Shown here one piece after another: positions 6,793 to 16,276 of a stretch of DNA of 64,000 nt; within the stretch, counting starts at the first letter, position 1; every line of letters starts with the position of its first letter. The stretch covers positions 62,001-126,000 of the forward strand of contig NZ_VFOU01000004.1 in NCBI RefSeq assembly GCF_006716305.1. Reading direction: 5' to 3'. A model generated the notes under the pieces. That model was not told the origin of the DNA and made no database searches. It saw nothing but the letters and a program-made list of their open reading frames with translations. A program made the translations under genes and the position numbers. The DNA is from Enteractinococcus coprophilus. Its GTDB lineage: Bacteria; Actinomycetota; Actinomycetes; Actinomycetales; Micrococcaceae.

Positions 6793-9700
6793 TTACAGGA
6801 TCAGGCTGCGTAGTCGGCGCATGACCACCGTCAACATGGCAAGGTCCGTATCTTCATTCGTGGTGGCGTAAACATCGAATTGCTCAGTCACGTGGGCTAG
6901 GAAGCTCCGAACGCGTGCCACACGTCGTAAGTGATCCGATTCCCAGTGAGCCAGCGCCTCGGACGGCGTACGTTCCTCAATGCCTTCGGTCGTGAGAACT
7001 TCACCAGTAAGTTCGGTGAGCCAGGAGTACAACTCTTCGCGCATCGAAACTCTTGATAGCGATTCCCAACGGGTTTCTCGAGACAGGCCACTGATGAGAT
7101 CCAGCAGATAACTGACGTTGAACTCATCATGGAGTGCAAAGAAGATGCCGATGACACGCTTGGGATCTTCATCCAGACGAGCGGCCAAGTCCACGATATC
7201 CATCAACGAATAGGCTTCAAACATCCGTGACGTTCGAACAGCAAGCTGCGGCTCAAATCCGGCTTCAATCAAGCGATCCCGATCAGACTCAAACCGTCGC
7301 TTCGTATCGCCTACAAACGCACCATTGATTTCTGGCAGTAGTTCGGTGACGGGCTTCAAGTATGCCGAAATACGTTGCTGCATGGTGAGGTCCGCGCGCT
7401 GGTGTTGGATGATCCACCTGGTGATGCGATCGGTTAGACGCCGCAGGCGGAAACCGATTTCCCAACGAATATCGGGGTCTACGGTTTTAGGTAACGCATC
7501 GAGTTCTCCCCGGTATTCGTTCACCTCATAGATCCACTGCCCGGCTAGGAACGATTCAACGATGGTATGAGCATCGGCTCCGGTTTCTTCTTGTGCACGA
7601 AATACCGTGGTGATGCCCCCGGTGTCGATGACGTGGTTGGCGACCTTCATGGCAATAATTTCTTTAGCCAGAGGATGATTCAATACGGTTTTGCCGGCCC
7701 GTTGCTGCAGCGTCTTCGGAAAGTATGCGTATAACCAGTCGTTGAACCACTCGTCGTCGACCATCGGTGAGTTCAACAGATCGTGCATCAACTGGATCTT
7801 GGTATAGGACGCCAGGATTGCTAACTCCGGAGTGACGAACCCTTTGCCTTGTTCCATACGCTCTCGAAGTTCGTCTTCGGAAGGAATAGCCTCTTGTTCT
7901 CGGTCTAGCCCGGCGTGTTCTTCAAGCCAGGCGGTATGCCGAATCAGGGTTGGCGTCCACTCGGCGTCGAGACCTTCTTCTAGGCGCAACAAAGCATTCT
8001 GGGCCACGTTGGTTTCCAGCACGAGCTCTGCGACCTCATCGGTCATCGACAATAGCAACTCAGTGCGTTCTTCTGGGTTGAGGATTTCTTCTTCAAGCAT
8101 CGTATCAATCAAGATCTTGATATTGACTTCGTGATCCGATGCATCAACGCCACCTGAGTTATCGATCGCGTCCATATTGATCAACACCCCGCTGAGGGCT
8201 GCTTCAACGCGACCAGCCTGAGTAGCGCCGAGGTTCCCGCCTTCACCAACGACTCGAGCACGCACTTCAGAGCCGTTGACGCGAATTGGATCGTTGGCAC
8301 GGTCTCCGACGTCGTCGTGGGTTTCTTCCGTGGATTTGATGTAGGTCCCAATACCGCCGTTATACAGGAGGTCGACCGGCGCTTGCAGGACCGCTTTGAG
8401 CAGCTCATTTGGGGTCATTTCGGTGACCGTCGTGGGGATATCAAAGACCTTACGCATCTCATCAGTGATCTCCACGGACCGGGCGGTACGGTCAAATACG
8501 CCACCACCTGTCGATATCAGTTCCGGGTTGTAGTCACTCCACGACGAGCGCGGGAGATTGTAGAGTCGTTCGCGTTCATTGAAAGCAACTTCCGGATCAG
8601 GATTAGGGTCAATGAAGATGTGCAAGTGGTTGAATGCGGCCACAAGCTTCGTCTTGACGGACCGGCGCATCCCGTTGCCGAACACGTCCCCGGACATATC
8701 GCCGATACCGACGACGGTGAACGGTTCGGTCGCAACGTCGACGCCGAGCGTGCCGAAGTGCGATGTCACTGACTCCCAAGCCCCTCGAGCGGTGATGCCC
8801 ATCCCTTTGTGGTCGTAGCCCACAGAGCCACCGGACGCGAAGGCATCCCCCAGCCAGTGGCCGTATTCGGCTGCGATTTCGTTGGCGGTGTCCGAGAATC
8901 CTGCGGTACCTTTATCGGCCGCTACGACCAGGTAGGTGTCGGTCTCGTCGTGGCGGATGATGTTCTCTCGTGTCCAGGTGACCCGTTGTCCTTCGATGGT
9001 GCGCTGGTTATCGGTGATGTCCAGCATGGCGCGCATGAAGGTTTTATACGCTTCGCGACCCGCCTCGACCCAGGCTTCGCGATCGACAGAAGGGTCGGGC
9101 AACCGGTGGGCATAGAACCCACCTTTGGCACCTTGGGGCACGATGACTGCGTTCTTGGTTTGTTGGGTCTGCACGAGCGACAAAACCTCGGTGCGGAAGT
9201 CCTCTCGCCGGTCCGACCACCGCAGCCCGCCGCGAGCAATCGCTCCGAAACGGAAATGCACACCTGATACTTGCGGTGAGTGGACCCAGATTTCGTGGAG
9301 GGGCCGCGGGTGTGGAGCGAAGGGGATACGTTGCGGTGCGATCTTGAAGCTCAACCAGTCATGGCCGGTGTAGGCATTTGTCCTATCGGTGGCCTGCATG
9401 ACCGTCAAATAGTGCCGCAGTAACCGGTCGGCGTCCAGGGTGGGGATTTTCTCGAAGCGTTCCTGGAGGTTGGCCACGATCTCGTCGAGTTTATCGAGTC
9501 GCTCCTGCGATACTGCTCCATCATTTTCTTCACCCACCCCCGTAAGGTCTGGGTCAAAACGGGTTTGGAAATAGTCCACGAGCCCTGCGGTGACGCCGGG
9601 GTTTGCCAGGAGTACTTCTGCCATAAATTGCAACGAGTTGGGTAGTTGCAGTTGCCGCAAATAGTGGCCGTATGCGCGCAAGACTGCGACCATTTCGGGT

Positions 9701-11652
9701 GAAACGCCCTGGTGCAGCACCAGTTTGTTGAAAGCATCAGCTTCGATATGGCCGGTAATCGCCGACGCCACCGTGTCTTCAAGCAGTTGTGCAACGCTGG
9801 AAAGGTTGACGTCATCGCCCGCTAGCAATCCGACGTCGTAGAGGTAATAGTGTTCACGATTGCGCGGAGCAATGCGGAACGGATATTCATCAGTGACCTC
9901 AACACCTAATTCCCCCAAGATCGGCATCAAGGTAGTCAAGGTGATCGGCTGGGCCGAATAGATCTTCATCCGTGCACCGGTCTCGCCGGGCACCAGATAG
10001 ATAGCGGGGCGATCGTCTTCAAGCGCGGTGAAACGCGATATATCTTCCATCGCATCGTCGATTTCAAAGCGCACGCGATAGTTGGGCGGGAAGGCTTCAT
10101 CCCAGACTTGTGCTGCCTCGACCCCGGAGTTTTCGCCGAAGACGGCGACCGCTTGGATGTCGACGCCTTCTTTCCAGGACCGTACGGCCATCACGAGGTC
10201 TTCTTCGATCTGGTCGTGGTCCACCCGGTCGTAACCGTCCCAGTCCTTGGGCAGCTGGATGCGATAGAACAATCGGGCTAAGACGGACTCGTCCAGGTAG
10301 ACATTGACGTCAAGAGATGTGGCATTGAGGTGGTCCACGAGGACCTCTTGGATACGCAACCGCACGGAGGTGTTGTAACGATCGCGAGGTAAATACACCA
10401 TGGCGGTCATGAATCGGCCATAGATATCTGGTCTTAGAAACAGCCGTGTTTTCCGACGCTCCCCCAGAGACAAGATGCCAAGCATCGTGTCTAGCAGTTC
10501 CCTGGGGCTCATTTGCATCATCTCGTCCCGCGGATACCGTTCCAGCTCAAGGTTCAGCGCGGCACCTGAGTGCGACTGCGGGTCAAATCCCGCTGCAGCA
10601 CGAACTTGTTCGGCCAACTCGTGGGCATAGGGCACCTGGTCGATTGGAACCGAACTCAAGGTGGGTCGCCAGAGTCCAATGAAGCGCCGCTCCCCTACCG
10701 CTTCACCATCTGCATCGTATTTTTTGGCGCCGATGTAGTCCATGTAGGCATTGCGATACACCCTGGATCGGGAGTTTGTTTTCGTGATGATCAGCGGCTG
10801 CGGTTTGTCGATCTGTTGTTGGCCGAGAGCAGTCAGTGGTTGCGCCGTTGATTCCTGGTCACGCATAATGCCCAGCCCGGTTCCCCTCTGGGCTGCTAGG
10901 TACTGTTGCCCCTGCTCATTCGTGTCAAGGTCGTATTCGCGATACCCAAGGAACACAAAGTTATCATCGCGCATCCACTCCAGTAGTCGAGCCGCTGCCT
11001 CAATATCCTGGGCCGACTCCGGGCCTTCGGTTCGCAGCGCCTCAGCTGCATGGGTCACAGCCTGTTTGAGGGCGTCGAAATCACGATTGGCAGCGCGTAC
11101 GTCTGCCAGGGATGCTTCAACAGCCTCGACTAGGGCTTCGGCTTGGTCCGGTTGAAGTGGCATCCCAGTTTGAATTGATATCCAGGACTGCAGCTCCGCG
11201 TGATAGCCCTGAGGTGCCGGTGGCAGTTGTTCCAGGGGCATGACTTGGTCCCCGGAGATCCGCGGCGGGTGGGCGGGAAGTTCGAAAATATCGGTGAGAC
11301 GTCCATCGTCATTGGCGTGCTGGGCAACAACAATGGGGTGCACGATCACCGAGATCGGCACGTCCATTTTATTGAGCTCGGCAGACACCGAGTCAACCAG
11401 GTACCGAATGTCTGGATGCACCACCTGAATCACGGCGTGACGCGGATAATGTCGAACAGCAATTTTCGGTTCGCCGCCAGCCTCTACGGCCAATTCGAGG
11501 TGGCCTTGCACCATCTCTGCACGACCTTGCTCACCGAGAACCCGTTCATCGTCTGGGCCGACATGCCTGAAATAGGCTTGAGCCAGTTTCTCGGTCGCTT
11601 CTACGGGACTATCAGTGGACGGCGCTGTCCACAACGGTTCATTCGCGGGCAT
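6793..11652 (-). CDS. gdh: Large NAD-dependent glutamate dehydrogenase (about 180 kDa class)
   Basis: A protein of about 1620 residues of the L_180 NAD-GDH family, which oxidises glutamate to 2-oxoglutarate and ammonium and so links amino-acid catabolism to the TCA cycle. The N-terminal half holds ACT-like regulatory regions. The catalytic core shows the substrate-binding segment with lysine (PQGAKGGFYAH) and the NAD-binding region (VVGEGGNLGATQAGRVEAAL, NMDAIDNSGGVD). The C-terminal helical extension is typical. The frame is open from a GTG at 11748, but the ATG at 11652 (MPANEPLWTAPSTD) is preferred because the extra 32 residues look unlike the family; its ribosome binding site is weak. In mycobacteria this enzyme is inhibited by GarA, which is not seen here. 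A terminator hairpin follows at 6723-6772. Confidence 0.93.
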   Translation of the reverse strand: MPANEPLWTAPSTDSPVEATEKLAQAYFRHVGPDDERVLGEQGRAEMVQGHLELAVEAGGEPKIAVRHYPRHAVIQVVHPDIRYLVDSVSAELNKMDVPISVIVHPIVVAQHANDDGRLTDIFELPAHPPRISGDQVMPLEQLPPAPQGYHAELQSWISIQTGMPLQPDQAEALVEAVEASLADVRAANRDFDALKQAVTHAAEALRTEGPESAQDIEAAARLLEWMRDDNFVFLGYREYDLDTNEQGQQYLAAQRGTGLGIMRDQESTAQPLTALGQQQIDKPQPLIITKTNSRSRVYRNAYMDYIGAKKYDADGEAVGERRFIGLWRPTLSSVPIDQVPYAHELAEQVRAAAGFDPQSHSGAALNLELERYPRDEMMQMSPRELLDTMLGILSLGERRKTRLFLRPDIYGRFMTAMVYLPRDRYNTSVRLRIQEVLVDHLNATSLDVNVYLDESVLARLFYRIQLPKDWDGYDRVDHDQIEEDLVMAVRSWKEGVDIQAVAVFGENSGVEAAQVWDEAFPPNYRVRFEIDDAMEDISRFTALEDDRPAIYLVPGETGARMKIYSAQPITLTTLMPILGELGVEVTDEYPFRIAPRNREHYYLYDVGLLAGDDVNLSSVAQLLEDTVASAITGHIEADAFNKLVLHQGVSPEMVAVLRAYGHYLRQLQLPNSLQFMAEVLLANPGVTAGLVDYFQTRFDPDLTGVGEENDGAVSQERLDKLDEIVANLQERFEKIPTLDADRLLRHYLTVMQATDRTNAYTGHDWLSFKIAPQRIPFAPHPRPLHEIWVHSPQVSGVHFRFGAIARGGLRWSDRREDFRTEVLSLVQTQQTKNAVIVPQGAKGGFYAHRLPDPSVDREAWVEAGREAYKTFMRAMLDITDNQRTIEGQRVTWTRENIIRHDETDTYLVVAADKGTAGFSDTANEIAAEYGHWLGDAFASGGSVGYDHKGMGITARGAWESVTSHFGTLGVDVATEPFTVVGIGDMSGDVFGNGMRRSVKTKLVAAFNHLHIFIDPNPDPEVAFNERERLYNLPRSSWSDYNPELISTGGGVFDRTARSVEITDEMRKVFDIPTTVTEMTPNELLKAVLQAPVDLLYNGGIGTYIKSTEETHDDVGDRANDPIRVNGSEVRARVVGEGGNLGATQAGRVEAALSGVLINMDAIDNSGGVDASDHEVNIKILIDTMLEEEILNPEERTELLLSMTDEVAELVLETNVAQNALLRLEEGLDAEWTPTLIRHTAWLEEHAGLDREQEAIPSEDELRERMEQGKGFVTPELAILASYTKIQLMHDLLNSPMVDDEWFNDWLYAYFPKTLQQRAGKTVLNHPLAKEIIAMKVANHVIDTGGITTVFRAQEETGADAHTIVESFLAGQWIYEVNEYRGELDALPKTVDPDIRWEIGFRLRRLTDRITRWIIQHQRADLTMQQRISAYLKPVTELLPEINGAFVGDTKRRFESDRDRLIEAGFEPQLAVRTSRMFEAYSLMDIVDLAARLDEDPKRVIGIFFALHDEFNVSYLLDLISGLSRETRWESLSRVSMREELYSWLTELTGEVLTTEGIEERTPSEALAHWESDHLRRVARVRSFLAHVTEQFDVYATTNEDTDLAMLTVVMRRLRSLIL

Positions 11653-11794
11653 GAATGCAACTTTCTGTTGAAATCTTCTGATGACGGCGCCATTGCCGCC
11701 ACCAAACACCCTAGCTTCTGGCCAGGTGGCACAACAGGGTTGATGCACAATCTGCTTGGTGACACCAGCTCCTGAGATTGGCTGATGCTGGCGG

Positions 11795-13372
11795 TTACGA
11801 GTTGTTGATGAACTTCAAGAGCTTCGTCGGTGATTTCCGCTTGGCCGAGGCGGCGTTGGTCGTGTTCGCCAGGCTTGGGATACAAGCCTGCATGAGTCGT
11901 TGAATAGCTAGACGAATCTCTGCCTTCGGTGCGCTTTCCGCCAATGTTTTTCCGGCAAGCAGGGCACCAGCGGTAACCTCCGGTGCCCACCCAATGAATT
12001 GTTGCAACGGCACTTTCGGCCCAAAGCGCTCCCAAGCCCCGCGCAGTTGTCGTTTCGGGCTCAGACCTGATGTCATCGACGTGACCTTATTGACGATGGG
12101 TATGATATCGCCGTCGGTGGTTTCCATCAGATGCTCCAGGTCTTTCATGAACCTGACAAAACCAACCGGATCCCCGGTTCCCACCGCAATGATGTTCTCT
12201 GCGTTCGTGACGGCAGTGACGGTGGTGGCGTTTCGCTGAGGTGCTGGGATATCGAAGCTGAGCTCTTCGTCTTGCTCAAGTCCGAATCCACAGTCAATAA
12301 TGATCACGTCCCAACCCTGACGTGCCACATCTAGAACGTGTGCCCACGCCGCCGCGCGCACCTGCGGCCAGCGCTCCGAACGGGTCAAGCCCGTGATCAC
12401 CTCCACGCTGGCACCGTGAACCGTGACGCGTTGCGTAAAAGCGGCCAGACCTTCGGCATCGAGTCCTCGATGCTCAGCTGCACGGCAGGCTTGAGCAATG
12501 GCGGCGCTGTCTTCTAGTAGTCCCAGATGCACAGAGACCGCTGCTCCGTATGTATCAGCGTCGATCAATAGCGTTCGGTGCCCGGTTAGTGCTGCTTCCA
12601 TTGCTAAATTTACCGCGATGGTTGTCACTCCGGGTGAGCCGATGGGACCCCACACGGCCGTGATATGGCCGCGGTTCGTGCCTTCTGCCTCGCCAGGCTG
12701 CTCAGGATCGCCCGTGCCAGGTGCAGAAGGTGCTATGACCTCTTGGTTAGGACCGGTTACGTGACCGGTCGGACGAGGCTTGTCCCCGAACGTATCGCCG
12801 GTACTGACTTCTTCCATCTCAAAAGCGTCGTGCACGGCGCTATGATCCGCGTTTACAGCAGGCTCCATCAGGCTCTGTGGGAGATCTTTGGCAGGATCAT
12901 ACGGCGCAGCTCGGCGGCCACGACGTCGTGTAGACGCGGTATCAGGATCAAGTTCCGCTAACACCTGAAGATCGGCTGGACTCAACGACGAGTCTGCTTG
13001 CGGCTGTGGGATTACCTCGTGAATGTGGACGGTTTGCAACCAGTCGACCAGTTCAGGCCCAGAAAGCTGCGCGGAGGCGACAGGAATACCAAGCTCGGTG
13101 AGACGCTGACGATCATCGACGACGTCGCTTATGGCCGCCAGTCTCGGGCCGCGACCGTCAGCGCCTTTAAGTTGCTGCAGGGTTTCCAAACTCACCAGGT
13201 CAAAGTCATCTGCGACCAGGACGATGTCTACAAGCCCCGAGCGGGCCACCGCCATCAATTCAGCGAAGATGTGGCACCGATGGGTAATCGTGACGTCCGA
13301 GCGTGTGGATTCGATCGGCGTGACATGATCGAAACGCGGATTGATGGTGGTCGCAACATTGAGTACTGCCAT
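11795..13372 (-). CDS. CpaE/TadZ-like MinD-family ATPase with deviant P-loop
   Basis: A 525-residue protein. Residues 1-125 resemble a receiver-like N-terminal domain, 125-230 are a low-complexity linker, and 236-500 form a ParA/MinD-type ATPase fold (HITAVWGPIGSPGVTTIAVNLA, then TLLIDADTYGAAVSVHLGL, then VIIIDCGFG). CpaE/TadZ proteins localise Flp-type pilus machinery. The P-loop at 242-251 reads GPIGSPGVTT: both signature lysines of the MinD class are missing, so ATP hydrolysis is doubtful. It follows the SAF-domain gene by six bases on the same strand, so the two form an operon. No CpaF/TadA ATPase, TadB/C or pilin gene is in the window. Confidence 0.75.
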   Translation of the reverse strand: MAVLNVATTINPRFDHVTPIESTRSDVTITHRCHIFAELMAVARSGLVDIVLVADDFDLVSLETLQQLKGADGRGPRLAAISDVVDDRQRLTELGIPVASAQLSGPELVDWLQTVHIHEVIPQPQADSSLSPADLQVLAELDPDTASTRRRGRRAAPYDPAKDLPQSLMEPAVNADHSAVHDAFEMEEVSTGDTFGDKPRPTGHVTGPNQEVIAPSAPGTGDPEQPGEAEGTNRGHITAVWGPIGSPGVTTIAVNLAMEAALTGHRTLLIDADTYGAAVSVHLGLLEDSAAIAQACRAAEHRGLDAEGLAAFTQRVTVHGASVEVITGLTRSERWPQVRAAAWAHVLDVARQGWDVIIIDCGFGLEQDEELSFDIPAPQRNATTVTAVTNAENIIAVGTGDPVGFVRFMKDLEHLMETTDGDIIPIVNKVTSMTSGLSPKRQLRGAWERFGPKVPLQQFIGWAPEVTAGALLAGKTLAESAPKAEIRLAIQRLMQACIPSLANTTNAASAKRKSPTKLLKFINNS

Positions 13373-13378
13373 GTCCGA

Positions 13379-14017
13379 TCAATCCCCCGAGATGGATGGC
13401 ACCAGTGAAATTTTCGCGCCGTTGGCCTGAGCATCTAAGACTCCCGGCAATGCATCTTGAGAGAGCATGAGATATACGGTCGTGGTATCTGCTGCAGCAA
13501 AGGCCGAAGTGTTGTCGTCTATGCCCACGACCTCTGCGCTGGTGATGAGTTTGTGCGGTTCCTCAAATCCTCGACCGTTGCTATCGGCCAAAGCAACCCA
13601 CACATCAGCCCGAGACCCGGTAGTAACGGAGGCGGGCATGTCTTCTGATACCCGAATACCAACCTGCTGCCGCCCGCCTGGATCGGCTTCGTTGACTTGT
13701 CGGTGCGCTAAAAATTCGCCCTGTAGCACTGTCGAGGCCACATAGAATTCCGCGGGGAGTTCGCGTTCGGCCGGCCAGTACATGGTCGCGGCTTCAGACA
13801 TGCTGGCTTGGACGATATGAAAGTCGTCAGCTTTGACCTTCGCTCCGGGCACGATATCCACCGACGCCGCCCAATAGCCTTGCCGGGAATCCGCGGACTG
13901 CATGAGAGCAACCACACCGGCAACGGATAGAACAACAAGAATGACACCTACAATCAAGCGCGGATCGCGCCATCCAGGCGTGCGGATACGGGGAGCTTCT
14001 GCGGGTTTATCGTTCAC
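13379..14017 (-). CDS. SAF-domain membrane-anchored protein (CpaB/RcpC-like)
   Basis: A 212-residue protein with one N-terminal membrane helix (about 21-42, LIVGVILVVLSVAGVVALM) and an extracytoplasmic SAF domain (VPGAKVKADDFHIVQ, then VLQGEFLAHRQVN, then VGIRVSEDMPASV). CpaB/RcpC proteins in Flp pilus systems have this layout. It begins with GTG at 14017, preceded by GAGGAAAA. It is divergent from the HTH gene (about 200 bases between) and directly upstream of the CpaE-like gene. The trio SAF, CpaE-like and excisionase-type HTH recurs in Micrococcales without a complete pilus locus; the role is unknown. Confidence 0.75.
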   Translation of the reverse strand: MNDKPAEAPRIRTPGWRDPRLIVGVILVVLSVAGVVALMQSADSRQGYWAASVDIVPGAKVKADDFHIVQASMSEAATMYWPAERELPAEFYVASTVLQGEFLAHRQVNEADPGGRQQVGIRVSEDMPASVTTGSRADVWVALADSNGRGFEEPHKLITSAEVVGIDDNTSAFAAADTTTVYLMLSQDALPGVLDAQANGAKISLVPSISGD

Positions 14018-14221
14018 GGGTTTTCCTCAAGGGCAGGTACAGTCATCTACTGTGACGGATTGCAAGAAGGAATAATAGGGCTGGTCGCCCAACGGAAGGT
14101 AATACTGAGAGATGCGAGTCAGGGCTAGGCTAACGCATATCGCCCCACTTGTGAACACTCGACAACTCACGTAATCTAAAATCATCAAATGACCCTAAAA
14201 TGTGCGACTTTAGGAGCTGCA

Positions 14222-14443
14222 GTGCCTCGCTTTATGACTCTGACGGATGTTGCAGAAGAACTCCAAATCTCCACCGCAGCAGTCCGCAATATGGTCCTCA
14301 GAGGGGAACTTGAAGCTTTCCAAATCGGCGGCCGTGGTCAGTGGCGCGTTGATTCCCAAAAGTTCGAGGAGTTTATCGAACAGCTCCACGAAGAACAACG
14401 CCAGCGCGTGGCGGAAGAACAGCCCGCCGATCAACCTCAGTGA
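14222..14443 (+). CDS. Excisionase-type helix-turn-helix DNA-binding protein
   Basis: A 73-residue protein: PRFMTLTDVAEELQISTAAV, then the wing-like RGELEAFQIGGRGQWRV and a Glu/Gln-rich C-terminal helix. This is the MerR/excisionase-like HTH_17 fold used for winged-helix DNA binding. The GTG at 14222 is chosen because AGGAG lies five bases upstream; an ATG further up at 14189 has no ribosome binding site. It is divergent from the SAF/CpaE pair and may regulate it. No phage genes are near, so an excisionase role is unlikely. Confidence 0.8.
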   Translation: MPRFMTLTDVAEELQISTAAVRNMVLRGELEAFQIGGRGQWRVDSQKFEEFIEQLHEEQRQRVAEEQPADQPQ

Positions 14444-14452
14444 CGTCTAAAT

Positions 14453-15025
14453 TCAGGCGAGGTCATCAAGACCCATGGGCGACGCCCTCACCAGTTGGAT
14501 CACGTCCGTTGGAATAATGCGACCACCCTGCAAGGCTGACGAGCGCCGAAACTCGTCGCGCGCGTGTAACGCTACATCGATATGATCCTTGCCAACGCGA
14601 TCAATCGTCCCTTCTGCAAGTACCACCCCGCGTTTTGATACAACTTGTACTGGCTCACGGCGTCGCGCCAATGCTCTATATATAGCTAGCACACTTGGCC
14701 CAGCCTGTAAGGGTCGAGACGGCACCGCTGCTCGGTTCAAACCTGTCTCGACACCCACGATTGCATCTCGCAACACGATGAGCGAACCAGTCTCGTCGGT
14801 GCCACCAACCCAAGCTGGGCCAATAGCTTTCATCTTTAGAGTTTGAACCCGTCCGTCTGCCAAAGTCATGCGAACATCCTGGCCTAATGCCCCGCGGAGT
14901 CGGTCCATTAAGGTGAGCTCCGCCCAAATGCCTCGGGTCAGTTCGGCCGCATCTTGTTCAACAGCTTGCCACTGGCCAAACCGTAACTGCGCTTCGAGAT
15001 CGGTGAATAAATCATTCCATCGCAT
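14453..15025 (-). CDS. Conserved protein of unknown function
   Basis: A 190-residue soluble protein. The N-terminus is helical (MRWNDLFTDLEAQLRFGQWQAVEQDAAELTR). The rest is rich in beta-type segments (VRMTLADGRVQTLKM, TGSLIVLRDAIVGVETGL, PVQVVSKRGVVLAEGTIDRVG). I do not recognise a named family or catalytic motif. The two beta stretches, each with a charged turn, might be small barrel-like domains, but this is a guess. It is convergent with the HTH gene (nine bases apart) and divergent from the LysM-like gene. Confidence 0.7.
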   Translation of the reverse strand: MRWNDLFTDLEAQLRFGQWQAVEQDAAELTRGIWAELTLMDRLRGALGQDVRMTLADGRVQTLKMKAIGPAWVGGTDETGSLIVLRDAIVGVETGLNRAAVPSRPLQAGPSVLAIYRALARRREPVQVVSKRGVVLAEGTIDRVGKDHIDVALHARDEFRRSSALQGGRIIPTDVIQLVRASPMGLDDLA

Positions 15026-15233
15026 GAGTTCACTCTAAAACCATATCCGCTTGAATTCACGGGTTGGTTGCGCAGCCCAGCCCTATCTGTCAGACCCTGC
15101 CGCCTGCCTGGTTCATCTAAAATAATCAAAAGATATCAAACAGCATATACTGACCTTTACTTGAATCATTGACATCTAAATGACATTTCTGACAAGCTAC
15201 AGTCACCTTGATCCCATCGCTTCAGGAGACAGT

Positions 15234-16241
15234 ATGACAATGCATATGGCACAAGAGAAGCAGCAGGCTGGCGTGGAAGATATCTTGCTTGCCATACTCG
15301 GGGTGGTTTCTGGCCCCCTTCTCTGGTGGATGGGCCAAAGCTGGAAGTCCCAACCTGCGGCCTCCTCGCTACATACCTTGGAATACTGGATCGCCCTGAT
15401 ATGCGGCCTCGTAGGCGCGGCCCTGGCGGCAGTCTGGTTGATTTTTCTTGTCGCTGGTATGGCCTTCGTTATCGGTGTCAAAACGCGTCGTACTGCTGTG
15501 ACTTACTGGTCTGAGCTCTTCACCCCGAGGTTTCTTCGCCGCATCCTTATATCAGCATTGGGTGCTCAACTCGCATTTTCCTCCCAAGCTGTTGCGTCTC
15601 CTGAGCATGAAGAGACGTCCCGAGCAAGCCAGAGCGTGTCCAAGCCAGAAGCCTTCATGCCGTATGTAGAGGCACCAACCGAGGCACACACAGACAACCT
15701 GGAGGACGAGCTTGCGCTTGACTCACATAGCCCAGTTCCCGACGCTCTCAGCCTCTCACCAACCTCTCACGAGCTCAGCCCAAATACCGCAACGCCTACT
15801 TTGTCGCCTCAACCTCGAGCAACAAGTCACGTGGTCATCGCACCCAAAGTCACATCAACGATGAATGACTCAGCAAAACTCACTCCCATGCCGCGGCAAA
15901 CATCGACCATTTCAGAGGAAGCGGAACCGCTTCGTCAAGAGACTTCAGATGCACACGCTGAAAGCCACCGATCACAGAAGTTCCTCCCCCAGCCCGTCCC
16001 TGTTTCACCGCACGTCTACTCGCCGCCAGTGAGTGATGAGACGACGCAAAATATATTTGTTGTCAAAGCTGGTGATTGTCTATGGGACATCGCTCACTAC
16101 GAGTTGGGCGCCGACGCCACCCTGTTCCAAATCGACAACAGGTGGAGACAGTGGTGGGAGCACAACTACCACGTACTTGGCGATGACCCACACACCATTC
16201 AGCCGGGAAGCCTTCTCGAGATTCCTCCATTTACTGACTAA
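15234..16241 (+). CDS. Membrane protein with LysM-like C-terminal domain
   Basis: A 335-residue protein. It has membrane segments at about 16-34 and 51-80, a third hydrophobic stretch at about 102-121 ending in AVASPE that could be a late signal-type helix, a long Ser/Thr/Pro/Glu-rich stretch (about 120-275), and a C-terminal domain (IFVVKAGDCLWDIAHYELG and GSLLEIPPFTD) that resembles LysM peptidoglycan-binding modules. An insertion rich in Trp and His (RWRQWWEHNYHV) lies inside this domain. The ATG at 15234 has AGGAG five bases upstream; the longer reading from 15180 lacks one. It is followed 35 bases later by the Rv3235-family gene, so they are probably co-transcribed. It may tie the envelope to the cell wall; the function is unknown. 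Confidence 0.75.
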   Translation: MTMHMAQEKQQAGVEDILLAILGVVSGPLLWWMGQSWKSQPAASSLHTLEYWIALICGLVGAALAAVWLIFLVAGMAFVIGVKTRRTAVTYWSELFTPRFLRRILISALGAQLAFSSQAVASPEHEETSRASQSVSKPEAFMPYVEAPTEAHTDNLEDELALDSHSPVPDALSLSPTSHELSPNTATPTLSPQPRATSHVVIAPKVTSTMNDSAKLTPMPRQTSTISEEAEPLRQETSDAHAESHRSQKFLPQPVPVSPHVYSPPVSDETTQNIFVVKAGDCLWDIAHYELGADATLFQIDNRWRQWWEHNYHVLGDDPHTIQPGSLLEIPPFTD

Positions 16242-16276
16242 CCAGCCAGCCTATTCTCACGCCCAAGGAGAAGAAC

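Noticed and set aside
14222-14443. Excisionase of a prophage or integrative element
   Set aside because: There is no integrase, attachment repeat or phage gene nearby; the HTH fold alone does not show mobility.
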